A stretch of DNA of 64,000 bases from Epinephelus fuscoguttatus (taxonomy: Eukaryota; Chordata; Actinopteri; Perciformes; Serranidae), in assembly GCF_011397635.1 (NCBI RefSeq), contig NC_064753.1, forward strand, positions 42,094,322-42,158,321, in the 5' to 3' direction. A model generated the notes under the pieces. The model searched no databases, was not told the DNA's origin, and was given only the letters and a program-made list of their open reading frames with translations. Positions 26,926 to 43,000 of this stretch are shown one piece after another. The position numbers and the translations under genes were made by a program. Every line of letters begins with the position of its first letter. Within the stretch, counting starts at the first letter, position 1.

Positions 26926-28016
26926 ATGTTTAGTTTTTTATACTTATCAGGTCCTGCTGGTCCCTTAGCAAGGAGGAATTGAAAATGCGTAGGCTACCAA
27001 ATAAAAGATCAGAGGATATCTCCTAGTTTGAAATTTGTCAATTAACTTTGTTCAAATTCATTATTGGATTACCAATAGTTATAAATGCAATTTTACCAAA
27101 TAGAAATGACAAACGCACCTCCATGTTTTTTTCTCTCACCCTGACGAATGATTTTTAGTTATTGTTATTGGCTTATTCCTGGTGTAGTAGCACTAGTACA
27201 TCTTTTTATTAACCACTGATAAAGCAATCTATTTTTTTATTTAAATAAAAGGTTTTAGTGTGTCTTTGAGGCTCCTTTGCAAGCGTTAAACATCCCCCCA
27301 ACAGGCCCAGAGACAGCCACACCTACCAGGAAGTGCTGGGTGCAGTAACATGAGAGGCCACTATAATGCTCATCATCCGTATGTCCTGACAAAGACGGAT
27401 TTTTTTTTTTAATGTTAAAAAGCATGAATGAAAGCATCTAGTCAAACAACAGCCCTGAAAACACCTCCCTTTACAGTCTGATGAGCAGCGAAGATGTTTC
27501 CTCCAGATAAAGTTTGTGATGGGAGGACTGCTTTCTATGAATCTCAGGGGATGATGCTGCAGCTGCAGTTTGTTTGCAGCCTGTTTCGGTTGCAGATCTG
27601 ATCATGAGGCCGAGAAAAGCAACAAGATGCACATCGGATAAACTTTCCTCTCAACAGTGTCTCCGCTGCAGAGTTTGAATCAGGATGCCTCGGATGATGC
27701 ACAGACGCTGCTGCCCTGTGTTGCTCCTCCTCGACAGACTATTTGATTCAAGTGTGTAAAAGGGACTTCAACCGGAAACCAAACTTTTTTCTGCGAACTT
27801 TTTTTTCACTGAGGCTAAACAGGAAAAAAAAGACAGAGACGACCCTTGGTGTCATAAACGGCACGGTTCCTTATTTTCTTCATTGACGTGTGCTGTTGGA
27901 AATGTGTCAGCGGCCGACCAACTGGGGAGACGTAAACAGTTTCTGGCGAGGATAAGGGCGACGTCGAGTGATTTCAGGCTGCTCAGCGCTCACATAACGG
28001 ATTTTGGTCCTTTATC

Positions 28017-31000
28017 ATGGAAGATGTGAGTAGTCACTTCAGTCCCTCCGTGTGTGCTGCTTCGCTCTTTGTAGCCGTCTTTGCAATGCAGGGCTGTAGT
28101 TTTAAGATACTTTAGGAGAGTGAATACTTGAGTATGCATGTGATGTTATAAACTCAGGGAGCACAAAACTCTGCAAGGGCGCGACCGAGTTATTAGAGCA
28201 AAGTTAGGGCCCATAGAAAGAGGTGGCAGGCTGATACTCATCAGAAAAACAAGTTAATTTTGGGATTTTATAGCGATGCCAGCCTCTCTTCTGCAGCCAT
28301 TTAAAGTCAACACAACTTGGCACAAAGCACCTGCCCACCTGTCAATCTGTTTCATCAACTTCTTGGTCAGAGTCCATAAGAATAGCGACGAAAACTGGAG
28401 CGTTGCAAACCCCGTTTAAAAATCCTGCATTTTAGTGTAGCGCTACGTCTGGATGTAAGCACATAACTTTTAGAACAAAAAATCAAACCTTTTCTGACTT
28501 AGATATGCCCTCCAGCAAATTCGGCTTCATTACAATACTTATTTATCTCATGTGTGCATTGCATTTCATCATATAGTATTGGGCTACACACGCCCCATAA
28601 CGGTTCGTTTCAGCCAAGGAGGACATGAGGTATAACGTGTCTAAAGGGTGATGTTTCACAAATGAAATATACCTGGTGGATTATACCTAAGCCGAATTTA
28701 CTACGACAAGTCAAAGTGTCAGAAAAATTGCTAACAAAGGTTTAATGACGTTTATTGTTTTGATAATACCCAAGTCAATTCTGATTTGCCGTATTTATAA
28801 ACGATATTTGGCTCACTGTTTTCAACAGGGTAAGAATAATGTGAAGTCTTCTCAAAATAAACTATTCTAAGGACATTTTAAATTTTAATTTGTGGCATCT
28901 GCATTAAAGAACTCAACACTTTATCCTTAACACACACATCACACACAATGTAATGTAATGTAACGGTGAGAAGTGTGGCATTTTGAGGAAGCCGACTTGC
29001 TAGAAAAAGGAAGTCAAGTAGTTACCTACAGTATGCGGGGAACTTGTTGCAAGCGTTTTCAAGCATGCTGTACCCCGCCCTTTTATTGTAACACTGATTA
29101 CAAACTCTTAGCTCCCTTCCTTTCTCCATCCAGAGTCTGATATGATTAAATACAGACTTTCCTACTCTCCTAGAGTCACTATAGACTATGAAGGCTATCA
29201 GCCATTTAACAGCTGCAGCCCACAGTTAAACCTTATTCTCACATGCATCTCCCACCATGAAGTGTGTTGGCCCAGTGTGACAATTTTAACTTCCACTTTA
29301 TCAGAATTAAATGCAGATGATGTAGGTGAAATTAAGGCCATAAGCAGAGCTGAAGCTACAAATAGAGCACATGTTTAAATGGTTTCCATCAGGTACAGAC
29401 GTCAAGAAATACAACAGGGATATTTCCAGATTTGTAAGTGATTTGCCAGAATACTTCTTCAAACAGGAACAGCTGTGATGGCGGTGTGGTCTGGATGATG
29501 ACTTTAAAAGGTTGCATTTTCCATCGCTGATTTCATTTATCAGTGCTGTGTTTGTGTTTTTTGGATGACATTGTGTGTCATTGTGTGTGACATCAGCATT
29601 GGAGTCTGAGTAGATGCTTGTGCAGCAGATGGTGGCGGGACTCGAGTCCTGCCCTAAAATCAAGTGAAAACTTAATCCGTCAACATCATTATAACATTAC
29701 TGTAACTGTATTTCAAGTTATACGTGGAGGGATGACGTTATGAAGGAGGTTACATTATATGGCGTTATTCATAATATTTGAATAAAACAGATTTAATTGT
29801 TTGCTTTAAAACTTAACTATGGACATTTTGTGATATGAGACAACGACATCCAGTGCAGCTGGGGCTTCCCAAAGCTCAAATGGGCGAAGGCCAGTAGGAC
29901 ATAAACTGCCTGAAAAGGCTCCAGAGGAAGATGTAAGAGAACGTCAGCATTCGACGCTGTTAACGGGAGTCTGTAACACTAGTATTTTAATTCTTAATTC
30001 TGCTGACTGTCATCACTCTGAGAGAGGTGCATCCCTTCACACATACAGTAAAGCACACGTCTCACCTTCACAAGTTACCCACAAGGCCACCGCCATTAAA
30101 GTTGAAAAAGGGTGAGCCAGTAACACTTGTACTGAGCGAGACACTGCAGCAGAACAGGCTGCAGTGTAACCACTCAGGACATATGTGCACCGTTAATTCA
30201 CATCCACTAAAAGTGTTTATTTTTGCCACTGACAGGCTCAGACTATTATTCAAAGTGTCTGGCAACATTATGGAAAGGATCCCTACAGAGATAGACTTTT
30301 TTTGTAAAAGAGGAAGATCCTTTTTTAAAACCAGAAACAGCAAACCCACCAGATTCCATTTAAATAAACAGTAATTTTAGCGTGCATAGAGGCAGCATGT
30401 TTTCACATCCAACTGGGTGAGTTAAGGATTTATCTCAGCCAAACCAGAGTTGGTGATTGTTGGAACATTGGACAGACGGACCAAGATGTTTTTTGTGACT
30501 TTTATTTTGCGTCAATTGAGTTTAAATAAAGTGTGTTTGATAAAGATAAAATAACTGTTTATTTAAATGGAGTCTGGTGGCTTTGGGGAAAGCAATTTAG
30601 GGGCTGCTTCTGGTTAAAAAAAAAGGACGTAACTCTTCAACAAAAAGGTTGAACTCTGAAGGGATCCTTTCCATAATGTTGTCAGACACTGACAGAATAA
30701 TCTGAGTTTGTCAGTGGCAAAAACAAACACTTGACGGTGCACTAATGGTTCCATTGCAGTCTGTTTCACGGCTGCCACCTGCAGTGGTCTCACTCAATAC
30801 TGGACCATTTTGAAAAACTGTGTTCCCATTAGTCTCTAAGGGTGCTTTCACACCTGTCTCATTTTGTCCAGTTCAGTAGAACTCAAGTTCGTTTGCCCCC
30901 TAAGTGCGGTTCATTTGGGCAGGTGTGAACACAGCAATCACACTCAGGTGCGCATCACAACAACTGGAGGGGGTCTCGGTTACAAACAAACTCTGGTGCA

Positions 31001-34000
31001 GTTCGTTTGTGGTGAGAACGTGTTCCGACCTGGATCTGAACCAACTGCAGTCACATGACACATCGTTTGGGTTAAACATGAGCATGTTACAGTCCTGGAG
31101 GATTATTAATGTGCACCTCCTCCTGTACTGCCTTAATATGCACATTCAGCACATCCAATGCATCAAAACATTGTTTTCTAGTTGGAGCCGCGCCTCGTTT
31201 TCAAACTGTATGCTTTGACTAAAATGAACAATGACAGCAATATAGTCCACGATGAGCAGCGCTAAAATCAACCTGCGTAGTTGTCCCTCCATTGTGACAT
31301 TAGAAAGTGTCACATTTATCTTGCAAGTGTACTCTTCTTCAACGTTTGCTTTACTTCCTGGATTTTTCCCACGTGGAAATTCTGACCAATCAAGAGCAGC
31401 TTTCTCACACAAGGCATTTTATCTGGTCCGCTTGTAAATGCTGCCGTGAGAACATGAACCAACTCTAGGCAATAATACAACTTATAATGAAATTAGTCCC
31501 TGACTCAGACCAAAGCAAGACAACTCTAGGTCTGAAAGCATCCTAAGACGCAAAGCATAGGAAAATAAGGTCCAGGTTGAAAAATATCAAAGTCATATTC
31601 AAGTTTTATTCATTCTGCAGTGACAGAGGTCCTTAGATGTTCTCCAGTGCTCTTCAGGCTTCAAGAAATTTTGGTTCCACCTGAGGACATCGGTACTGTA
31701 ACTTTATTTGTGCAGTAATTGTTGAGAACGTGATAACTAGGCAGTAGTAATGCTTCAATTCCAGCTCATAAACAGGCAGTTTGTTGGCAGACAGTCGGTG
31801 TGTTTCCATCCACCTCTTTTTGGTGCATTTTCAGTTTGCGCAAAAAAGAAAACCCCTCAGTGGAAACAACAAAAATTTGGAAAAATCTAGAAATATTGCA
31901 GGTTTATGTTTGGGAGAGGTGATAAAGTTGGTGTATTGATAAATGGTGAATGTGACTAAGTGCAGTGGAAACAGATTCAACAAATTAATGATGACTTATG
32001 GTTACAACATACCGTCTTTGCATAGGCCACTGCAGGCTCTCTTGAGACAGTAGTAGAAGGAAAAGCACATAAATTTGCATTTTCTTTGTTGATTTTCGGA
32101 AAATGTGAAGAGGTGTGTGGTGCTCTAGTGAGTGGTGTGAGATGCTGTGACATTAACGTGTCCAAACATATTTTTTAACCCCCTCCGAAAGTAGGAAAAT
32201 GTGCTCAATAGCTGCGGTTTGTAGTTTATATTTTCTCCTCACAAAAAGTGAAATTCATTTTGACCCTTCTCATTTTGAAACTATTGTGGTTTGGATATTG
32301 TTCTCTTATATCTAAAGATGATCTGAAACTAGTGCTTGGTGTTTATGACTGGACAGACTGTTAGTATGAACACCCACTGCTTGGCCCACTGCCGACTGAC
32401 AGCTGTTGGGTTCTTATCTGTGTCTTTATTTTTTATTTGTCATTTCCCGTTCTCCTCTGCTTCACACTCTGCCCTTTATCTTCTTTATCTTTCACCTCTG
32501 AAACACTGTGGCCCTTCCATGATGATCATTTGTCTCAGCTCTGTGAGTCATCCTTTTATCGCCATCCCACTGACCCAGAGTGCAGAGTGTGACGTGTCTG
32601 CCTGACCCATTCAGCAAAGAGGAAACAGACTGCTACATTATGTGTCAGGCAGAAAACAATTAACCCCCTCTCATCATCGTTCTGCTATCCAGGCCTGTGC
32701 TGCACAATGGATGTGTGTGTGTACACATCGTCTTACTGGGGCACCGCTGACAATTTTCTGGGAAAGTGCTTTTATGAAAAAGGAAAGTCCTCAATAGTGA
32801 ATGCATGCGAGTGTTCTGGAATTTGTGTCCTTGCAGAGACAAAAGATGGAAAGACGAGGAAAATGTTCTTGTGGAGGACATTTTGCTCATTTCTACTCAC
32901 TGCACAAGGGGTTAATTTAGGATTAAATAGAAATAGTGAAGTAATATTGTTGTTCGTTTTTTGACACTTCTCCATATTTCTCACTCTTTATTCTACATAG
33001 TATCAGGACCTGTGTCCTGTTCACAGAGTTGCAAAGTGGGAAGTAAAAGTCCTGTTGTTTTTTTCTACATAATGTCAGGTGACTGGCAGTTGGAGCACTT
33101 CCACAGCCAGGATGAGTGTGAAATTAATGTATTTTTAGGGCATTTTGCCTTTAATGGACAGGACAGGTACGTTTGAGGGGGGTAGAGAGAGAGAGGGGGG
33201 ATGACATGCAGCAAAGGGCCACATGCTGGACTTGATCCCAGGCCGCTGCGGCAACAGCCTTGTACATGGGGTGCCTGCTCTACCCACTAAGCTACTGACG
33301 CCCTGCATGAAATTAATATCTGAAACAGCACAAGCCTGTGTATATAAATATGTTCCTGCAGTGCATTTCAGTAACAATCATCTAATCATTGAACTTCAAA
33401 TTGTGGGCACCAATAACACTGAGCGAAAGTTAAAGATTGTGCTGTTGACAAACAATTAAGGCTGCTTTCTGGAGACACCATAAACCAGTGATACTCAATT
33501 TGCAGCCTGCGATAGGGTGTCAGGTGGCACCCAACCATTTTCTAGTTCACAATAAGAATAACTTTATTCACACTGGGATTTTTTTGTGTACTTTTAATCT
33601 AAATACAGTGCCAGAGTTTATTAAAAGCATCAAAATAGAGCTTGGTAATCAAATAAAAAAATGCCAGAGGAGAACCCCAGGACACCTCAACGAAGGTCTG
33701 AGCTAAGCCCTGAATGCCCCAGCATACACTTAGACTCACAAGTCAGTCTTTAGACGCTTTGCTTAACTAAAGACTGATGACTTTCTCCCTGATTTTGTGT
33801 TTAAATGGGCGGATACAACTTCAGAGTTTAAAAAAACTCCCTACGTGGCAGAACCAATAGTAAATCCGCAGGGCGGTCCTTTGGTGGCTCGCTGAACTCT
33901 TGTGCTCGTAAACATAGTCCGACTCTGTTAAAAGTTTTAAACAAAGTCGCTGTAAGTCCTTCATTTCCACAATCTTGTGGACTGAGCACACGATTGATAA

Positions 34001-37000
34001 AACGGAGATAAAACTCTCGGCATCCATTTTCAAGCTCTCTGTGTGTTTGTTTCCCTTGCGAGCACACGCATTGAAGAAATCTAGCTATAAAACTCATAGC
34101 ATACACTTCAGCTTTTTGCAAAAGTGGGCTCTCTTAGGCAAAGAGGGATGTTGAGTATCCAGCATGCCACCCATATATTGTAATGGGCAAAGAATGTTGA
34201 GTATCCCACCCATATATTGTAAAATATAATGGACGTCGCTACAATGGGAGTCCACAAACCAATGTGGACTCCCATTATGAAGCCTCAGGTTCGGCATTTC
34301 AGCCTTAGCCATTGTGGTTTTTTGGAGCCAGAAGTTACGATATTTGGGCGAGAGGCTGGCGCTGTGGAGGAGTGAGGGGTGGATCTGACTGAGAAGCTAA
34401 GGACGCTATCAGCAGACAGCCTGAAATAAAATGTAAACAGATGAGTAATATAAAAATTCAGCCCCGCAGTTGTCATGAAGGAGGAATTTAGCTCTCGAGA
34501 CCAAAACTATTTTTTGTAATCATGCTTACTTCTGCTGATTTTAACAGGGGTCTGTGGGAGTTGACTGGCCTGTGGACCCAGTCCCAAGTGGCCATTAGAG
34601 AAACTGCAGTTTTTAGCACTTCTGTGTTGGCTTCATTTTTCAGCTCCAGAGGTTACCGCTTGTTTTGCCAGGTGTTTATGTCTGTGATCAGACTTTGTCA
34701 ACGCCAGTTTGTCACAACTGTACAAGATGCAGTCATGAAACTTTAGAGAGATGTAGCTGAGATCAAAATGATGACCTAGTTAAAAGATGGATGTGGTCTG
34801 AGCAAGCGGGCTAGAGGTGGTGGGATCGGAAGTAGGGAAGGGGCAACTGACTGCCCCCAATACACCCCTCACCCAAATTTGTTTTTAAGATTTTTTGTCT
34901 GGCTTTTTTATCATTGGACAGTTGAAGCGTGAAAGGGGGAGAAAGAGGTGATGACATGCAGCAAAGGGTTATGGGCTGGAACCAAACCCACAGCCACTGC
35001 AGCAGGGACGTAGCCTTTGTACATGGGACACCCACTCTACCCATGAGATATTGGATGCCTCAGCCCACATTTGTTTTAAGTCGCGGGACACTGTATCAGA
35101 CTGATCTGATCACAAGTTGGTCTCTAATTTTTCTTGTTTGGTGCCATATTTTGGTCCAAAGTGTTATGAATTTGTTATAGCTCTGATCCACACCTCTGAC
35201 TGTCTTCTTCATAGCAACAGGCTCTTGGGCATCATAGTATTTAGAGCCATCCGCCACACCTACCTGATGGAAAAATAACTTTTTCCAGGAGCTTCCTGTG
35301 TTTCAGTGTTCCCCGTTGGATGGGGAAGAAGACAGAATTGACCATTTATAGCAAACAGTCGTACAGTTACATTCGGCCAAAAAACTTTGGAGCTCTCGAA
35401 TAATGCTGCTGGGAGAACTAATACCACCTTAACTCAAATTAAACTGTAGTTAAATCAGCAATACAATAAATACAGCACATAATGTCATAATGTGGAGGTT
35501 GGGGTGGTGGAGTTAAGCAGAGGTATGGTGAGAAACCTCAGGCTATAGTAACTGCGCGTTACACCTGCATGAATATGATTGGTCATGACATGCTTCATTA
35601 GTTTGGTCAGGTTCAGCCAGTTTATGTCTGCAATTCAGATTTTTGTTGGTCCAGCTGTCATCATTTAAGAGGAAGCATTTTATTTGGATTTTGTGGCTTA
35701 TCAAGAAAACTTTTTAAAGTTCTGTATGTGGCATTCAGGGCATTAATAAAGCAGCAATCAACTCTTTTCTATGTAAAGATATATATTGGAGTCCGGAGCA
35801 GACAATGAAGTCACGCTCCCTGTGTGAGTTGTAATTTGAGCTTCTCCGTGGTTTGTCGTAAAAAGCCGATCCGGCCTCATGCATGTTAGTGCATGTGTGC
35901 ATCCCACTCATTGCTGCTACTGTGCGATCCCACCATTAGCTCTGTCAGCACCCTGTTTATGGAGTTAGCACCATTAGCTTCCAGCCGGTGCTTCAGCCAT
36001 CTCCATGTTGAGAAGTGTGTCCAGACAACTCATACATAGTGCATAGAGCACTCTAAATATTCCGCTTTGTTTGACTATGACTGAAAGAATTTGATGCCCG
36101 AGGCATAAAACAGAAAGTGAGTCATGGTCACGATCAGGTTTTGCTTCGTCAGACTTTTTTTTTGGTGAGTTGAAGTCATTTTGCTTGTCTGTTGGTTCTT
36201 TATATGCTGGGCCTGGTTTTCTCTTCAGCCAGAGGCAACTATAGAAAATAGAGCTGAACCAATCAGGCAACTAAGTGACTAATTGACCAGCAGAAATTGA
36301 TATAGACATTGATGACTGATTGATATGATTGTATTTAATGTGTTATAAGAATAATTTATCAAGAAAAAGTGCCAGATATTTTCAGGTTCCAGCGTCTGCA
36401 ATGCGAAGATTTGCTACTCTTCTCTTTTCTTATTGTTGTAAAGTGAGTATCTTTGGGGTTTCTAACTGTTGCTTGGACAAAACAAGATATTTGAAGACAA
36501 CATATTTGGCTCCAGAAAACTATAATGGGCATTTGTTCAGTTTAGTTCATAAGTTTGTTTGTTTTTTTTCTAATCATGAGCGGCAGTAACACAGAGCGAA
36601 AGCTAAAGTTTGTACTGCTGACAGACAGTTAAGGCTGCAACTGATGATTGTTCTCATCACTGATTAATCTGCCAATTTGATTCTCAATTAATTGATTTAT
36701 TAATCATCTAGACAGTTAAATTCCTTGTTGCTAGCCATGAAAACATGAGTCTGTGGTGTGCGTGTCATCACTGCAAAACGTGGTCCTGGAGACACCATTA
36801 ACCAGTTAACCTTTAACTTTGAGCCTGCGTTAGGGTGTCTGGTAGCACCCAACCATTTTCTAGTCCACAATAAGAATACATTTATTCACACTGGGATTTT
36901 GTTTTTGTACTTCTAATGTAAATAAGGTGCCAGAGTTCATAAACCCCTGGACCGCTCAGCAAAGGTCTGAGCTAAGCCCTAATGCCCTCAAGTCCAAGGG

Positions 37001-40000
37001 ACGCCTCTGCATACACCTCACTTTTGACAGGATATTTGAAGACATCATGGCAGGCATAAGAAAACAGTGATGGGCATTTATTTAATTTAGTTCATTGGTG
37101 TTAATGGACCACACACAACACAACCATTAAGCCAGATTTAGCGATAAAGCCATTTTGAATCTGCGGTCCCTCGGCAGGGAAAAAAATGGAATAAAAAGAA
37201 TCAATAATTGTATCCTGTATGGAAGCTTTCATTTCTTACTGCTGATATGAGGCACCTTTCTCATTATTTACACTTGGAGTTCAGAATAACGGCTGTGTCT
37301 TAAGACTGTTGTGTCATGTGTGCACAAACGTTCACACAAGGCCATGACAGCGATTTAGAAATAGATTTCCTCCCTGTGCGTCGATTGCTCTATTAAAAAA
37401 CCTGAGAAATACAGCTCCACTCTTGCACCACCATCAGAGGAGGCGGTACTTTTTTAGCCTGTATTACGAACCCTTTTGCTTTAGCTCTAAAGGTCAAGGT
37501 GAAGGATCGTAGTCTGGTTGTTTTTTAGCCAGTGATTTCAGCACTTTGTTAGATTAAGTTAGAAAGATACAAGTAGAAAGTTTATCCAGTCTCCACCGTG
37601 AGTGAAAGGAGGCAGTGAGGTGTCTTTGTAACGGCTCCATACTGGTAGAGACAGTATGCTATATGGCAGTGAACTGAAGATCGCTTATATTTAAGTCAGT
37701 GCTTTTATTCTGTTGTTAGCGATCAGAGCCTTTGGACCCATCTGTGGTCTGTGGTGTGATAAGTAGAACAGAGGCGTTACTGTCTTTAAACATAGAAGCA
37801 TGCAGGAAAGTTTCAGTATAAATCATGTCAGAACACATACATCATGTATGTGACTGGCTTGTTTAAATCCCAATGCAACACTGAGCAACGACTTAGCCTG
37901 TCTGTTTCTGATGCTTGGGTGTGGATGACTGTGCAGCTCTGGGTGAAACACTCCTGTCATTTATTGCCATGAATTTGGCTGTGACAACACTGGCAACAAA
38001 GGCACAAAACAGGAAGTACACCCTCACATTGAAGTCAAGCATCTTTGACAGTTTTGAAGTCAGAGATTGTGAATCAAAACAGCCTTCTTTTTGTGCAGCT
38101 TTTGTCAGGCAGAAGTGGTGACATCACTGGCTGGGCAGTAACTCCTGTTTTATTTAAGACTGACTAATAACTGTTTAATTATACCAGCAAAACAGTATAT
38201 TTTTCCACCCTCGCTGTCGTCTCCCGGCTCGAATCGTGCGGGGTTAGTGAGGGTAAAGTGTGAGCTCCAGAGAGGCTTGTGGTGACTTCAAGCTGGGCAG
38301 GTCAGCATGAAAATCAATGAATGCCAGATGCTCCCTGACCTAAAGCTTCATCAGAAACACATGTCTGCTAAGGTGTGCCTCCTCCGCCAAACCCTGCGCT
38401 CTGTTTTCTCTTCCTTTTTTAAGACCCAGCTTGCATGAGATAACTTAGCTTTAGCACATTGTAATTTTAAAACTGCATTAGCACTTGTCTCTGCAAATAA
38501 TTTCTATCTGCACAGCGGTAGGTGACAGCTCAGTGTTCACCGCAGCACCACAGATAGAACAGCTTATAGAGTGCACAAACTTGTGTGGGCAGTTTTGGGT
38601 TGAAGTTTTGGTTAGGTGTGTGTTTCAGTGCAGAGCAGACTTCCTGTGTTAGTCCAAAATTATGATATCACAGTGCAGAGCTATAGTAGTCAGCTGAGCC
38701 CTGAGTAATGGAAACCTCTCACTGCTGCTCTGTTGCAAGGGTTTGGTGAGTGTTACGCTGCACTGACGTGTTCAATCTAGCACCATCCATTTTTTCCATG
38801 TTCACCCGTGTCAGAGGCATGCCAACGCCACAATGTGCCCAGAGGGGGCTTTTTCGAAAGCGCACAGTGACGCTGCTTTGTCTTTTTGTGATGAACTTAT
38901 CCCAGTTGCATTATCACTACAGCACTCTATCACTCTGAAGTGGTTTCACAAAGTAGCTTTTCATTTCTGCCCTTCTCGCGCTCTGTCTGGCACGTCTCTC
39001 CTCCCCGCCTGGCGTTCCTTTCTTCACAGCTGCACAGCTGTTTACCAAGTGGAGAAGCACTTGCAGCTACAGTGAAAGTGGAAAAACAGTGAGATGACCT
39101 CCCACCTAATCCCAAAAAAAGGAAAAAAAGATATCCTGTGGAAATTCCTCCAACAGAAACAAAGGCTGTGAATTTTGCAGACACCTGCATTTCAGTCACT
39201 GTTTTAATCACCATGAGGAAGAAGTTTATCTGGGTTTACGCTTACTCCACAGGTCTATATATATATGTTCAGACCCAAGTTTATATTTCATGGAAGTTGG
39301 CAGCAGTTACAATGGAAGGATGCTGCAGGGAAGATGTATATTTGTAGCACAACACAGAAGTTTGTTCTCTCGACAAATAGCAGATGGGAGTTTTCCATTG
39401 GATTTTGGATTATTGCAAAAAATAAGACGTAGCAAACAAAAGTTTGAGACAAAAAAGGCAAATCATTGCAAACTTCTTTTTTTTCCCTGTCGTTTAATTC
39501 TGTACATATTCCACAAAGTCTGGAGATTACTGATGCCAAAATATCCCTTAGGAAAGTGCCGTTAAAAGTGTCGTCTTACTGGGGCAGCTGTTAAAAATCC
39601 GACTCGTAGTAGCAACAGAACAGAACGATTTCATGGCACAGAGTACAGTTATTCTCAGAAAAATTTCACAAGACAACTCACAAATGTTCTTATTCCAACC
39701 AACACTTTATTCAATATGTTTAGTATACACAGCATCTTTTTTCCTTCTAAATATACTTCTAAGTACTGTACTATGTCAATTTGTGAATACACCTTTGATG
39801 ACTGAAGCAAATAATTCCAAGGTGTTAGAGCCAAACAGCCTCGGTGTGAAGTGAAAATACATTCATACTGTAGTAAAATGACGCTGCTGTTTACATCTTG
39901 GACTATTGCAGAAAATAAGATGTAGCAAATGATACTTTTATGTATTATTTAGCAAGCCAATCCTCACAAATGAACACCACTTTTATGATTTTTGAAGTGT

Positions 40001-43000
40001 GAATGCAGCCACTAAAAGTAAAAAGCTAATGTTAGGCTATAAACAAACTGCACAAGGGTTGCATGACGTCAGCGACACCACCACAATGAGGCTGTAATGC
40101 CGTGTTCAGCGTGATGACACTGAAGTCTCATTTAGCCACACTTAAAATTCCCTTGCACGAACAGTGACAAATAGATTCCCCGTGAAGGTTTTTTCAATAA
40201 AAACAAAATTTAGTACATTTCATAAGGTAGAGTTTGCCTCTTTATTAGGAAATGGATGCTCACAACATACTGATGCAATCAATTAAAAACTCATTCATAA
40301 CTTTTTGTGTAAGCCCAGTTGAATATTGCAATAATAATGTGTGGTTATCACAAGATCCCACGACACACATAGATTTGCATCAGATGAGAACTACTGGTTT
40401 AAGCCATTGTGCCATTTTTGTCACTATCGCTGTCATGTCAAACACTTTAGCTTACATTACTGAGTTTTTTTAAGGTGTTTATTGCATCTGCCTTCATTCC
40501 AAAAACACGCTGGCATCTTTGTAAGTACGTGGTTGAACACAGCAGCATTCTGTACCATTTTCGTTATCCATGTAGAGAGTTTCAGTTCCGGTTTATTTTG
40601 GTCACAGTTTCCTTATTAATCAGACCACTGAGTGTGTTTTGTGTTGCCTAGCAGCTGCTGCCACCATGCTCTTCACTTTGTGCACTGACATACCGCCCTT
40701 TTTGGCTGCTCTGCAAACAGAAGTGACATGCTATCACTTATCTGTGGACAAACAGAGGAAGGCACAGAGTGGTGACAGTCCGAAGGTGTTAAAATCTGAG
40801 GCGAGGCCCTCTGTTAAAGAAGAGGGCAGAAATGAAAAAGCCTCATAAGAAGTGAGAGCTGCTGCTCCTAACAGGCGTCAGCCCGAGTTCTCTAACGCCA
40901 AACTATTTTTTGCAATAACAACACACTTTAAGCAGAACTTGGGTTTTTCTCACTCGCTCTCACTCTGTAAACTCCCTCTGAGCATAAAGTGATCACACAG
41001 CTGCATTTCTTCTGAGACTTACATCACCATGTCTTGCATTATAGAACTGGGAGAGGTTTGAAGCAGCACTGTGTAAATAAAGAGGAACCTCTGCTTAGAG
41101 TGAGGCACTGATTGGTCTCACTGCCTCAGACTAGGGATCTGCAATCTTAACTATCAAAAGAGCCTGCCTTGTGTCCTTGTATGCAGTGGGCTATTTATGA
41201 TTATTTGGTACTTTAACATTGCATCGCTGGCGGTGGAGGCAAACAAATCTGTCCACACACAGGGTATAAAATTAACATTTTACCTCATCTGCCATTGGCT
41301 AGTGACCTCCAAATATTTACCGGCCAAACATATTTTTCACCAGCCAAATAAAAAAATCATGCCTTGTTTGACGAAAAATAATTACCTTACGTTTTTAGTA
41401 TGAATATCCAACTTTAGGAAAACCCAACCCTGTCCTTTGTGTTTCTTTGGCGTGCTTGCGGCAAAGGCTGCAGCTCATCGTGTTGGTGTGCGGGTCGTAG
41501 GTCAGTCATGACCGCGGCTGGCCAGCCTCGTCTAGTTTCCATTTTTCAATAAAATGCCGTGCGACATTTGTACTCCATTTAACTGTCTGTTCTTCTTGTC
41601 CAAGTCCAACATGTTCATCTTCGTTTTTCCTCTTTTCTGGCGGTGGCTTCACGGCAGAAATGTGTCAGAAGTTACCATAGAATGCCCAGGGTTCCGGTAG
41701 CTGACGTCATGCCTTCCCGGCACACGTACAGTAAGCCGTGAGGGTCAAAATAGTCTGACACAGCTGGCAAAAATGGTCAAAGCACATAAAAAACCCACAT
41801 GCAATTCAAAATTTTCCATCCGCCACTGGCAGGTGTGTGTTTTTGTTTTACATGCAAACTAGAGACTCATGCAGACTCATTTTTTACCCGCCATTGGTGC
41901 TTGGCGGGTGTTAATTTTACGCCCTGTCCACACACGATTAAATTCTGTAGTTTCTCTGAGACTTTTACTTTTATGGATTTGGAATCCATAGCTAGCCCAG
42001 CCAGGGAGGCTCAAGACGAGCCACCGCTGATGAGGTTTGGCAAAATTTAGTGGAAAAGGTGACGTAGAAAGGCCGTAAATATATGACGGACATTTCAGTT
42101 TCTTTTTAATTCAGTGCATAGGGTACACATGTACAGTTGGAGAATGTAAGAATTTCTTACTACAACAATGATAAATAAAAATGTTCATGTTCAATATTCA
42201 TTTTTATGTGATATTTTTTGTAGAAGCCACAGAGACTCAGTGGCGAGCAGCTTAAGAGCAACATATGGCTCCATAGACCATAGGAGCAAATATGATTAAA
42301 TATAAATATTAAGGTAACTCTTTTATGGATAGCACTTAAACACACGCTGAATATCAATTAATTATTGTTAATATTAAAATTGGAAGAAGTAATTACATAT
42401 TATAAACTGTCTCACCTGTAGGTACTGTGTCACACATGTAACTATTCACTCACCTGTAACATCATTTGTGTCCTGCAACAAACAGATAATGTTACACCAG
42501 TCGCTACTGTTGTACTTGAGCAGGCTCTGTGGATGGTGCGTGTGCACAGAGGCATTTATGCTCAACACGTTGTTTGTTGTAGTGTCCTCCAAAATGCCAG
42601 GATGTGCACAACCAAAATATTTTGTATGTAAGTAAGAAGTGAGCAAGTTTTACTGGAACAACGTTACCAGAAAAGTAGGCTGCCTGGCAACAGCAGTAAA
42701 CACGTACTATAATAAAATCATATCATGATGCTTCTGGTGATCACAATACTTAAGTCACAATACAATATTATTGCAATTTTAAACATTGTTGAATATGCTG
42801 TGTATTGCAGCAACATATAATGCAATTTATTACCTTTTTTCAAATTGTGTCACCAAAGGAAAACTATCTAATTAGATAAACAAAGTTTGTTCTTCTCATT
42901 TTAGTCATGGACTAAAAAATGGATTTTATTGTTCTATTAGGCTACGAAAAGTTTAATTTGTATTTGCAAATATTAATCGTTTGGCGTCCGTGTATCAAAA

